Source: Polytrichum commune (lineage: Eukaryota > Streptophyta > Polytrichopsida > Polytrichales > Polytrichaceae). From it: a DNA stretch of 64,000 nt. The notes beneath the pieces were generated by a model that was given only the letters and a program-made list of their open reading frames with translations, made no database searches and was not told where the DNA came from. The position numbers and the translations under genes were made by a program. The DNA lies in NCBI GenBank assembly GCA_950295325.1, contig OX485805.1, forward strand, positions 33,715,501 through 33,779,500. Direction: 5' to 3'. Below, in pieces: positions 12,376-24,700 of the stretch. Position 1 is the stretch's first letter, and every line of letters begins with the position of its first letter.

Positions 12376-12560
12376 CAATTCAGAGCGTTTAGGGTTTAGG
12401 GTTTAAGTTTCTAGGTAAGACACGGTTAATAAAAGGCTATATTTTTGGTCATATTAATATAGGTTTCGGATGCAAATGGGCTATCTATAAGGTTAGGTAG
12501 ATATTGTGGTGTTAGTTCTCGTGCGTGTGAGGGGCAACATCTTTATTGATTAATGAAGTT
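12058..12560 (+). repeat. Direct repeat of about 95 bp, 406 bp apart
   Basis: Sequence from about 12058-12155 recurs diverged at about 12464-12560. Shared words include CGGATGCAA-TGGG, GTGTTAG/GAGTTAGG followed by TCTGATGCGTGT, and GGGCAACA/GAGCAACA. A weaker third match starts near 12295. The repeat lies directly upstream of the decayed transposase-like gene and might include its regulatory DNA. Confidence 0.6.
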
Positions 12561-12581
12561 ACGTGTGTTGTTATCAGGGTA

Positions 12582-15500
12582 ATGGAGCAAATGGAACTAG
12601 AGCATTTGAGTTCCGAGGAGGTGAGTTATTGTTGTAGTTTGCAATGTGATGTAAACTTAATGTGGTATTAGGGGTTTTACGTTAAGGGTAAACATATTAA
12701 CATGATTCTACAATGCAGGGATCATCACTCTCTGAAGCGGTATTCACGGAAGACGAGGACGATGTTGGCATTGAGGACATTGATGTAGATTGCAGCGGGC
12801 TTAGAAGGGAGGAATGGCTGAACATTCCTGTGATGCTTGTAAACGCGACCGGACAAAATGTGGCAAAAGGAATTTGCCGTAATGTCAATCCAATGGATTG
12901 TGTGGAAGACAAGTGTCTTGGAGAAGATAATGTGGGTGTGCTTATTATGGAGCCATTGGAGGGAATGATGGACATGGGATGGGTGTTCTCCTTACGAATG
13001 TGGCCCCTTACTTGTGTTTATCACCAGAGGTATACTCTTGCACACCACCTCCTAGTGAGCACACGCAGGTTGCGTATGCAAACCACATTGCTAGAAAGAC
13101 GGAAGAAAGATGGGAAGAGGGCATATGTCACATCACGCACGACCTCCCAGAGTAGACCGACAAAAAAATCCCAGATTCTCAATAATAATAGCATCCAACA
13201 ACTATCAGCCAGTGAGTGTTGTGATAGGGAGTGCACTAGATATTTTCCCAGGGAAGAGGCACTTGCGCTATGAACTGAGTTTTACACTTGTTCTCCACGG
13301 ATGAGACATGCTAAACAACTCGAGGTCCATGGCCAATTACATGTACTACCTGGATGCTCAACGAAGGTCTTTACCTTGTGTGGTCGCAATGTGTGTGAAA
13401 AAACATGGAGACACATATTTGTCGTCTCCAAAACGACGTTCTATAGGAACCGTTCAGAATTCAAGAGCGGTATGCGTCCACGCGATCATGAGAACCTAAA
13501 CATGAAACGGAATCGAATATCCACCCAACAAGCTACTGCAACACTTTCGACTTTATTGGAAGACAAAGCAGATATGATGCCTCACAAGGCTTGCACATTG
13601 CCAAATGGCACACGTGTTGTTGAAATGGTATTGCCTCGCGGAACAAAATGGAAGAAATTTCTGGTTACAATCAATGAGGTAAGCATTCGATATGACCCAA
13701 TTATCCGCTTTGTATGTGTCGGTCAACCACGATGTGTGTTTGTGGGTATTTAATAGACACGAATGGGTAATCATTAACATATCATATACGATATGGATCG
13801 AGAAGCATGTGAAGTATTATTAATGTTAAGTTATTTCTATATGTGCAGGTTAATGAGAAATGTGGTGTGCTCCCAATCTCTCTTTCAACTTTGAGCAAAA
13901 TTCGGAATACCTACTTTAAGCACTACATAAAGAAGAGGGTTGGTGACAATTTTGCTCGTTGTGGGAAGTGTGATTCGTTTTCCGCGATTATACTTCAACA
14001 TGTGAAAGGTTCAGCTGCACACACAGGGTTTTCGAAACAATTGGAGAAGCACCAAGCGCAGCAAGAATCAGCTCGCAATGCATACCGTTGCATGAGGGCT
14101 CTTTCAATTGAGCATCCCCGAAAGGTGTTGACGATTATTCACGACAAAATGGATCATGGTAAAACCGCATCTCCTTGCTTTGCCTCCAAGAACAAAGATA
14201 CCGATATGTTTACAAAGCTACCACTTTCTGTAATAGGCATGATGGCACATGGACATGGAGATGAGAGATATGCCCACTATGCACTGGACATGTACCCTGG
14301 AGATTGCAACCATACTGTAGGGTCATTCGCGAGACTTCTACGTGATTTGGAGGAACCACCAATGTCATCATCCCGGAGTCTTTTTCATGGTGCTGGGCGG
14401 TCACCTCTTTATCGTGTTGTTCTTCATGGGAGCGAAATATGTTTGTAAGGGTTACGAGCCCCACCCACGGAGCCCATACCGGCAATTCCTCTTCCACCCA
14501 TTCTGCACGTTCAGCTTGATAATTGCTGGAAGGACAACAAGTGTAGGTTCGTAAAGGCATTCTGGTCTATGCTCACGGCGAAAGAAATACTCACGGAGGT
14601 ACATGTGTCTTATCTATTGGTTGGCCACACCCATGACGACATCGATGCATCATTTGGAAGATGGAGTATGGACCTGCGCGAACACGACTACCCCACTATC
14701 CCCCTTCTCATGAAATCATACATGGATATGGAAAAGGTTCCTGTCATTCCACACAGGATAGAGGAACTTCCAGATTGGAGATCATACGTTAGGGAGCATA
14801 TCCCAAGTGGTAAGGAGAAACTCATTGGGCACACAAAGGCTCAACAATTCAAATTCTATGTCCGAGATGATGGTTGGCTTGTTATGCAATACAAAGTGCT
14901 TAGTACGCATGAGGAGTGGTTGCCCAAAGACGGTGTGAAGATGTGGAAATCCAATATAAAAGGGGAGCCCTGTCTTCCATCCGGGGACCCCTTTCCTGCA
15001 CCACCGCGCGGTATGGCAAAACTGGAGGAAGTGGTTGTGGGACTGCAAGGGTTCATTGACTATTGGCAATCAATATGTGACCATGACACGACAAGAGCAT
15101 ATATGGGTTCACACATGCATATTTTGCAGTACTGGATAGGGGTGAAGGAGGCATTAGAGACACCTCTCAGAAACGTATACACTGCTGGGCATGCATTATG
15201 GGAGGGATTCTGGCCACGGAGTAGGGTCGAAGCAGATGCACATCCATTCATGCAGAATGGAGAGCTTTGGGAAGAGCACCAACCGGACGACCATTATGTT
15301 GGTCCAGCAAACCTTCGTCCTGCAGCTGCTTTCCGCATTGCGGATAATGTGCACGAGGGGCATATGCTAATATTGCGTCCCCAAGAACAAGATATAGGTA
15401 GACCCATTTGGGTTTGCCGTGCTTTGTCTGGACCGAACTTGGCGGTCACGGGAGAGCATCCACGTCAAATACTTGTACAATGGTTCACTCCCACTTCAAC

Positions 15501-15831
15501 CACCAGAGACCTATCAAAGAAATGGAATGGCTGGGACTCAAATCCTAACTTCAAGTGGAAACGTGATTTGAAGTACTCCGTTCCCGACTGGCAGCCAATC
15601 GATTGCATTTTGGCAGCTTGGCCTCTGCCAGAACATGAAGATGTGGAGCCCTTAAAGGTTACAATCCCAATAGAGCAAATTGGATTTGCCAAAGATAATC
15701 TTCGACGTTGTTCAACAGCTGAGCGTGGGAACAGGGTGGGTGGGGTGGACGTCGAGGAGCCTAGTGGGCAACAGGGAGGCCGTGGACATGGAACTGGTAG
15801 ACGTAAGTCTGGGGGACGCGCATCCCGGTGA
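12582..15831 (+). pseudogene. Decayed DUF7869-type transposase-like gene
   Basis: A small first exon (12582-12620, ATG, acidic) splices in frame to an exon from 12719 that is rich in acidic residues. Later coding blocks are 13301-13679 (CGRNVCEKTWRHIF segment) and, after a GT-AG intron at 13680-13848, 13849-15831. The last block carries the family hallmarks: HDKMDHGK near 14140, HVQLDNCWKDNK near 14500 and GHTHDDIDASFGRW near 14623. These acidic residues resemble an RNase H/DDE-type active site; that is my inference. The copy is broken. It has an in-frame TAA at 14446-14448 between the first two hallmark motifs, a frame change near 13370 (SMANYMYYLDAQRR in one frame, LCGRNVCEK in another), a TGA at 13302-13304, and ambiguous frames at 12980-13150. 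A basic Gly/Arg-rich tail ends the 3' block. It is probably a fossil of a multicopy mobile family. Confidence 0.75.
13680..13848 (+). other. Intron inside the DUF7869-type pseudogene
   Basis: GAG|GTAAGC at the donor and TGTGCAG|GTTAATGAG at the acceptor keep the frame (INE joined to VNEKCGVL). A retained intron means this copy is not a processed retrocopy. Confidence 0.8.
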
Positions 15832-16199
15832 TCAAAGACACCGGAATCCAAGGGCATACGGAATTAGAGGAGCAAGTGTGAAGATCCTAGTGTTTTGTGG
15901 TAGGTGATAGGGCGGTCCTTTTTGAACCGAACGAAGGATTTATTTGTTGATACTTGCAATATTGCTATATGTGCACATTGCAACCAATGACATACCTCCA
16001 TGTGTGGTGTACACGCATTAATGTAATGTATACAAACCACAATGTAGGGCTTTTGAACATTAATTTCCTCGCATTTTCGAGAATGTGTCATGCCCCAAGC
16101 TACATATGTGCTGTGTAATGTTGTACTTTGCCAACTAATAATGAATATTGTGAGTATTGTGTGTAAGCGGTGTACAATAGTCAACGTTATGTCCCAAAC

Positions 16200-16425
16200 A
16201 CGGGCATTTGTACGAAGAAGTTCCTGATGAACGTTCCCACGTTCATCACGTTCCCAACTGAGTTCACACACACGTTCTCATGTTCCCAATCTAGTTCCCC
16301 TGCACGTTCCCATGTTCCCACTGAAGTTCCTATACACGTTCCCATAAACGTTCCCATGTTCCCACTCAAGTTCCCATGAACGTTCCTGGGGTCCAGATGG
16401 CGTTCACATACACGTTCCCACGTTG
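16200..16425 (+). repeat. CGTTCCCA minisatellite
   Basis: More than a dozen variants of ACGTTCCCA and AAGTTCCCATG alternate in a short array with higher-order units of about 20-28 bp, beginning about 370 bp after the pseudogene stop. The frames that run through it on either strand are repeat artefacts. Confidence 0.8.
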
Positions 16426-17640
16426 AATTTTGGTCAAACTTCACGTGTTTTGCAATTTTGGGACTCCCAAAAGTCCCATAATGTTTAATATCATGTTAAT
16501 AATACTACTAAACTATACATGAATATTGAAGAGTTGAGGTTGTTAGGGGGAAAAACAAACAAAACTCATTGAGGCAGTACAATGCATTTGCAAATGCATG
16601 CTCACAAGGCACATTGTACCATCCAAAACACAATACCCTATACGTACTTCTAATAAATAAAAATGGCATTACATGTACTATGTGATATTTACAATGTAGT
16701 ATGTGAATAGAAATGATGTTATATTACATTGAATATTTATCAGTTCGTTTTCTCACACAAATGAAGAGTACAATATATTTGGTCTCACCCTATTCCTAAT
16801 ACAATTAAACCCCATAATATCATGCTCGTGGCAACCAAAGTGCACGTAATATTAAGGAGTTTTGTAATTTTAAAATGGATGCATGATATAAGAGAATTAG
16901 TGGAGCATGTGGCATTATGGAATTACACAAAGCCAACATTGCAATAATGACAATGATGACAACATCATGCATGCGGTTTGGATTCTTTGGTGGTTGACTT
17001 TATGTCAAAACCCATGATATATGGGAGGGAAACGTGAATACCGGGGTGAATACATGGAGCGAGATTTAAACTAAGAGCATCCGTTCCCCAAGGTTTCGGG
17101 ATATAAGAGAAGGAGTGGCACGGAGGTTCATATTATGGACTTTAGAGTGTCTTTTGCTAGTAAAGAACCAAAGGGGGGGGGGGGGGGCAAGGAGGTACAG
17201 GAAACCTACCTTTCTTTTATTTTTCTTTATTTTTCTTTTAGGTGAGAGGAACATGATGACAAGATTGGAGCAAGTCTATACTAAAGGCGCCTATTCCCGA
17301 TCAGGACCCCATCGCCAATCTATAGGGTTACTGCAATTTCGATCAAGTTGGCATTGGATTTCAAGAAGGTAGGAACCAGTAGTGCCATGACACATGTCAT
17401 GGTTTTGAGTGCTAAAATGAGGAGGATTGAGCGGTTATGACAAACTCTAAAACATTAGTAATATGTTTAGACCAACTTTTGGCTTTAAAAATTCATAATA
17501 ATTTCCATTCGAAGAATAAAATTACCAAAATTTTTGCAGTCCTCTTGATTTCTATCTTCCTAGACGGGGAAAAATTGCACCAAAGTTGGCGCAGAATCTC
17601 TTAAGTGATCGGTTATGGGCGCCTCTACTCTAACTGAACT
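16426..17640. other. Intergenic DNA, no gene seen
   Basis: AT-rich sequence with a G15 run near 17173-17187 and pyrimidine-rich TTTTCTTT stretches after it. No coding region, RNA gene or transposon end was recognised. Confidence 0.45.
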
Positions 17641-18755
17641 TGGCATGGTGGAGGAGGGGTGAAGCTAAGCTAAGCTAAGCTAAGCTAAGCTGTCAACGGG
17701 AACGGTTGGTTGGAGTCGGGAAGCGAAACAACCAATTGCCCACTCGCGAGCTCGCCCGCTCGCCCGCTCTCGCATCCTCTAACCGCCATGCGCAACAGCG
17801 GCGGTTAAGTTAAGGATGGGGGCACTCACACATGCATCACCCTAACGGACGGTTAAGGAAACGGTGCTGCATCTCCTCCATCATCACCACCTCTGCTTCC
17901 GGATCTCCTGCTTGCAACTATTTCATCCTCACACAAGTGCTTACTTAAGGTTTGGTGGCAATTGACAACAGCTTGAGTAGTCAAGGTTTGCTGCCTACCT
18001 GCTCCTTTTGTGGGGTCAGTCGTCTCTGAAGGGTTCCAGATTGGAGGTTGGTGTAGTCATTTAAGTTGTTCTTGAGGTGGTCTGTCGGATCCGATGTGTT
18101 GGGTTGCTGTGTGTGGCAGTCTTTGTGTGTGAGGTTGTTTATAATAAAATAGTGGCTTCTCGATATTGGTGAGGTGAGGTGAGGTGAGGTGAGGTGAGGT
18201 GGTGTGGGGTGGGGTGGGGTGGGGTGGGGTGTTTATGTGAGGTTTGGAGTTAGAGGTGAGCTGGGATTAGAAGTTTTGAGCGTGGGTTGAGTTGGAGTTG
18301 TGGCGGTGGGTTGGTAATGGTTGCTGGTTTGCGTAATTGAAGGTGAACGAGAGATCTGGATGGGGGTAATTGTCGATGTCTTCCTGGGGAGGGTTTCTTA
18401 AGAACGGGGGGCGGGGGTTGGAATGCGGTGTGTAGAGCAGCAGACTCTTGAGAATCCTGTTCCTCATCATCACCCTGCTGGCACTGAATTCACCTGCAGT
18501 AGTGTTCGACAGACTAATTTGGAAACCTTGAGATCGCACAAGAGTTTCCACTTTTCAGCTAGAAGGTGGACAACGTGCTGTATACTGGCTCCGACCTGCG
18601 AATAAGGTGGAGTTTATTGGAGAACCGCCACCAGACGTCAATCGATCCATCACGGAATTAGGCCAAAAATTTGAAATTAGCGGTGCAAAAGACGCCGCCG
18701 TGATTCGACGCTCTTCTAGAAGGTGTGTTGTGTCGAAGCTTGAGAATCACTCGGG
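17641..18755 (+). promoter_or_regulatory. Upstream region of the secreted beta-helix/root-cap gene
   Basis: This is the 5' flank of the gene starting at 18756. It holds a pentamer array (AGCTA repeated, about 17662-17692), a GCTCGCCC-rich patch near 17745-17775, a GTGAG then GTGGG array at about 18168-18230, and a TATA-like TTTATAATAAAATA near 18136. The transcription start cannot be fixed; promoter status is inferred from position. Confidence 0.4.
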
Positions 18756-21700
18756 ATGGAGAGACACTCAAGTGCACAGTTTCGTGGGGCATCTGCAACA
18801 CTAGTGATACTTTTGACGCTGTTTAGCGAAGGTTAGAGCCCTCACAAACAAAGAATTATTGTAATCGGCTTTGCTAATGATACTTCGATCACAAGTTCCA
18901 CAAAAGTCCAATTCTTCGTAATTTGTTCATTAATTATTCTAAAGCAAGCCTTTGAATCTGATCCCTGTTCACAGCTTATTTATTGAAATCGCCACAGATT
19001 GACGAAGCTCTATTTACTCGTGCATGTTTTTTGCTTTTGCAGGTGTCTCAGGTTTGGGCACACAAAATTGGGAGGCTGTTTCACAGCTTCCAAGAGTGTC
19101 GACGGCAAGCAGACATGTGATGAGAGCGGCCAAGCTGCAGAGCTCCCTCAACAAGGTTAGCTCAAGCCCATTTGATGCCACAAGAATCATGAGCGTCATA
19201 TAATACACATGGTTGATCAATCGATCTGCAGAAAGTATCTGTTACAAATATAATTATGAATGATCCAACAAATATGATCAATTAATGTGCAGTTTATACA
19301 TTACTGTGGCATCAGCATGCACATGATGCTTCAGAATAAGTTAAGCTACATCATCAATCTGTATCTCTATCTGTATGTAAGATGCACCTGAATCGAGTTC
19401 AGAACCAAAGGAAGGTTTCGGGTTTAACTTACAGGCTTCATCGAACAAGACGATGGCTGCAGTTACTACTTTTGCTCGCTACCCACAGCTGGGACAACTA
19501 GCAGGCTGCCGCAAAACCATTGGTAAATCCGAAAATATTGCATCGGCAACAATACTTGACATATTATTACACCTACGACAATCAATTTTATCACCTGCAT
19601 CATGACCCTGTAGGTCATCACCCACATGACACCAGTTCGCCATCATAGACTATGATGACCGAATGATGGTCTATAGGTTCCATCCAAACCAGCCGCTGAT
19701 GCTGCTGCTGCTGCTGCTGATGATGATGATGATGAGTACCGCATCCTGCAGGCGGCACTGACACTGGCCAGAGCGTGTGTGCTAATCATACACAATGATC
19801 GCTCATAAGCCTACCTTAAAGTTGGAAATTTCAGTTCTGGGAATCTTAACCTTGTCAGAAATTGTGGGAAAATACATATGTTTCACCATGACCTTGATGA
19901 GCACCTGCAATTATATTTGAACATGTAACCACAAAAAGCTTAGCATATGGTCCGCACCAGGCTGTAAAGCACCGCAATTTAGAGTATGTGAGCAGACACG
20001 AAGCAGCACCAAATGGCAAATATAGCTAATTTCGTAGGCAACTTGATGATTTTGATGTCCACAGACTTCACAAAGAACTCACAAGACTATAGTAGAAAGT
20101 GACTTATGACAGATCAACACACCTTTGATCAGCACTTGAACACCTACAGCCGGTTGAGAACATGAATGTACTCCAGAAATAACATTTTAAGCCTTCTTGA
20201 CGAGTCTGCAAAATTTTGCGTGGTAGCAGTTGTTGAGATTAACTTAAACTTATGGTGATCTATTGGCAGATGAAGACGTGTTCATGCCTGCCGAAACTTG
20301 GAGGCACTCCGGACCACAGTGGTGTACCGATGACGTCTGCCTTGTGCAAGCCATGCTCGCCAAGAGCCCTCTCATCATCATCGACCACGACATCGACGTT
20401 TCTGGCAAATTTTCTCAACCGTTTTTTTTAGCAGATCATTGAAGCATCATCTGCGGCAATTTGATTTCTCGTCAGTTTGTTGTTCTGGATCTTCTTGCAT
20501 CTTATTATCAAAATTTTGACCGTTACAGTATCCCTGCAAAAAGTGAGGCAAACTGCAGTAATCAGTATATATAACATCCTGTAACTTGTTGGAGCTTAAT
20601 TCAAGAATGAGTTCCTCTGGACGTCTGGAACTTGAGAATTTCTAATGAACCACTGACCTGTTGAAATGTCGTGTAGACACCGTGCGAGCAATTAACCCAT
20701 GATGCACTCTTTTGCATTTAATACGAAATTCAAGCTCACTCGCACATGTAGTATTGGAACTGATCTCCTTTGTAAGGAGAATGTGAATCTAAGATTTTCC
20801 ACGGGCTAATTGACGGTCCAAATTCATACAGTTCTTCTTGTGAAACTAGCAACCTGCATGATCATGGGTAATGCAGCAAGTTGGAGCCCAAGAGTCGGCT
20901 TTCTACTGGATTCCTCTGGTTGTGCCAGTAAAACAACGAATTTAAACTATCTTGCGAAATATCGACTAATTTTGTCTGCATCATCAGAAATTAGTACAAA
21001 ATGTGATGGAGAAACTAGAGGGTGATTGATCACTCTTCTCCTTGTGATGAACCTCATGTCATATAATACATACCTTATGTAAAGCAGCAGTTTGCTGCAG
21101 TAGTCGAATCCGCGCCCAGTGCTCTGCAAACACCAAAGTATCTTGCGAATTATTGTCTAATTCTGTCTGCAACATCAGAAAGTGGCACAAAATGGGAAAA
21201 TAATCAGAGGTTGATCACCCTTCTCCTTGTGATGAAACCTCGTGTCGTGTAATACATACCTGTTGTAGAGCAGAAGTTTGTCGCCGTAGTGGAATCCACG
21301 CGCACTGGTCTGCTATAACAAACTATCTTGTGAATAATTGACTAATTCTGTCTGCAACATCAGAAAGTGGTACAGAATGTGATGAAGAACCTAGAGGGTG
21401 ATTGATCACCTTTCTCCTTGTGATGAAACCTCGTGTCATATACATACCTGTTGTAGAGCAGAAGTTTGTTGCCGTAGTGGAATGCACGCCCACTGGTCTG
21501 CAAACAACAAACTATCTTGCGAATTATTGACTCATTTAGTCTGCATCATCAGAAAGTGGTGCAAAATGTGATGAAGAACCTAGAGGGTAATTGATCACCT
21601 TTCTCCTTGTGATGAAACCTCGTTTCATATCCATACCTGTTGTAGAGCAGCAGTTTGTTGCAGTAACAGTGGAATCCACGTCCAGTGCTCTCTAAACAAC

Positions 21701-24700
21701 AAACTATCTTGCGAACTATCGACTTTTTGTTTGCATCGTACTCGGAAAGTGGTACAAAATGTGATGAAGATGCTGGTATATGCACTGTCCTGGCGCAGGA
21801 ACTTTGCCTCTTCCGGAGGTGAACACGAAGGTAACCATCCTGGGGAAGTGCGTAGGGCACTATCCTTGTATGATCGACGGCATGGGAGCTGGTCGGATCT
21901 TCGTGGTGGGTATTGGCGGGCAGCTCACTCTGCGAGACCTTGAGGTTCGAGGTGGCTATTGCAACGAAGGAGCCGCTGTATTGGTGACCGGTGTGGGCAG
22001 CACCAAGCCCAGCTCCAGTGGCAAGCTCTTGGCTCTCAACGTGCTCTTCTACAACAACACCGCCAACACTGTAAGCAGCTCAGAAAGCTCAGACATACTC
22101 CTCCTTTTCGACCCTTTTTTCTTGTCTGTATAACCTAAGTAGGTCAGTCAAATGGCCTGCCTGCACAGTTTTTCTACAGCCCAGCTTAATTAACATAGTA
22201 CTGCTGCGGTGTGTGTTTCTGGAGGGTATAGATAACTGGCAGCCATAACCGCCGACAATACTAGGGTCATGTGCAGGCAGGGAGGTGCAAGTGGGGTGTG
22301 CTAAAAGGATCTGCATTAGTAGTGATGTCAGAAACGTTGCGTAGGTGATAGAGTTTTTGCATTGGGTGAATACATGCCTTCATTGCTCTCACGTGGATGC
22401 TCAAAGCCACGTGGTGACATAGATCTTCCCCACGGCAGACACCATTTGGTCAGCTGAAGGTCAAGGGTGCAATCGGTGGGTTTGAGGTAGCAGTCACCAC
22501 GTTAGTTCAGCAGGATGATTAGCTCCTTTGAAAAGAGAGGGGTGAAAAGCATCAGATTAAATTCCTAGAGTCAATTTGTGAAGTTGCCTAAGATTGCAAC
22601 GTTTTTTTCTCATTTCTGTGTGCAATGTTGGTGTTTGGACAAGAGGTCAATGAAAATCATCAGTTTCAGGGCTTCTCACTGTGTTCGTCTGCTAACCCTG
22701 GGTTTGAATTAGGGCAACGGAGGTGCAATCTTAGCAAAGGCGGGAGGAGCTGTGCATGTCCGCAGCTGCGTGTTCGATGAGAACGAGGTACTGGGCTTTT
22801 CGGGACCCTCCGCACATCCTCAGTTGAGATCATCTTGTGATGTATTTCAAGCGAATTACGAGTCACCTTATTTTTTACATCCAAGCACTCTCCAGTCTGC
22901 AAGCAGAAAATTAAGGCAGATATTATATGACCAATTCTTGCAGGCGCTGATAATGACCTACCTGGATTTCTTGCTATAATAAATCTCCCTGTGTAGGCTG
23001 CGATGGGAGGCGCCGTCTACGTGGGCGGGAGTGATGACAGTGACCCAATGCAAGCAGGGTGCAGCCTCAGCAGCTGCGTCACCATCGTCAACAGCGCCTT
23101 CATTGCCAACTGGGCTGACTATGGCGGAGCTGTGTATGTAGACGACGCCACCCTCGACTGTGCCCAAATGGGAGGCGGTAAATTTGAGTGCACCACATGC
23201 AGCTTCTCAGAGAATTACGCAGTGGTGAGCGTCCCCATTTCGTGTTGTAACCTGAGAAGCTACAAAACATAAAAAGTCTCCAGATCTAGCGAGGTAGAGA
23301 TTGAATTAGCTGAAGTGGACATGTATTCCGCTTCATGAAGGCCCAACCAAACATAGTTTGAGCTCAAGCTTAAGATTACAAGAATATGGACCTTACATGT
23401 ACCTAGATTAGTGGAACTTTGGTTCCTCCTCTTATTTTAATCGTTTTCAAGTTCAAGCCAAAACTCGGCCCTGTAATCATCGAACTTCATGTAAATTCTA
23501 CAAGCTCAAGATTAGGCTTGAACTTGAAAATCAATCCCAAGAAGTGGGGACCAACCTTGAGAGAAAGCTCAACCATCTTGGGCACATATAAGTAAGGGCT
23601 AAAATTCTTTCACCTTGGCCCACCCAACTTGCAAACTTGAGAGCTTGAGCTAAAGTTGTTTGCGGCCACCAGCCCTATGAGCATGGACTAGTTGTGGGCA
23701 GTTTCTGAGAAGGTTTTTTTGAAAGAAGACTGAAGTCTTTTGCTTCTGTGGGTGAATTGATGAATGTTACGAGCATGGGTATCTTGGTGTGCAGGATTGT
23801 GGAGGAGCTCTCTTCTTGGCTTGGAAAACAACGGGTGCAATCGGCCATGTGAAGTACAGCCGCTTCATGAACAATACGGCTCAAGTATGTGGCATGGCAC
23901 CCTTCTTCTTCTTCCACACCGTAGCATTCGGAACTCTACTGGGGACCACCTTGTGCAGCGGCCTGTAATAAGTATAGATATGAGACAGCATGAATCCCGA
24001 AAGAATGTGTCCTGGTAGGTAACCCAGAACATATTCAGAAATAGTCCATCTGGATTAATCCAGCCGCAACTTGACGACAAGCGTGGATGTCGAGGTGGGG
24101 AAATATGTACTTTTTAATGTGGGCTGGTCCAGATTCATATAAATCAGTGCCGACATAATAGCACTCCTGATGATGATATTCTTCAGCAGTCCAAGGTCAC
24201 AGGATTCTTCCAGTTTTGGCAATGTCATTGGACTCGTTGTGCCAGATAGCTGGTTGGATCTGCAATTTTTGAATCCAAGGTTCTCGCTGCATTTAATTTC
24301 TAGGCTCATCAGAATATTTTTTTGTACTCTTGCACAGGCACCAGGAGGGGGAAGCGCTGTGCAGATTCAAGGAGGCAGGCCCTGGACTTCCGGCGTGGAG
24401 TTCATCTCCTACAAGAACAAATACTTTCAGAACATGGACAATGTGAATTTATATATCTCTTCCCCCTTTATACTTTGCAATGAGATTATATATCTGATTC
24501 CCCCTTATCTCTACTACAAATCTCTTATGAGTTGCAACCTTTGATGTTAATATATGTGTGTGACTTTGATTGCACCTGCAGGAAGTTGGAATTGCAGTGA
24601 AATCTCATGCCAATGCTACTTTCATCCATGACTGGTTTCTGGTACGTTATTGCATAAGGATATTGAAGCCCATTCCCTGCAAGGGGGGAAATCAAAACGA

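Noticed and set aside
16187-16444. Protein with repeated GTxVGT motifs
   Set aside because: It is a translation of the CGTTCCCA minisatellite.
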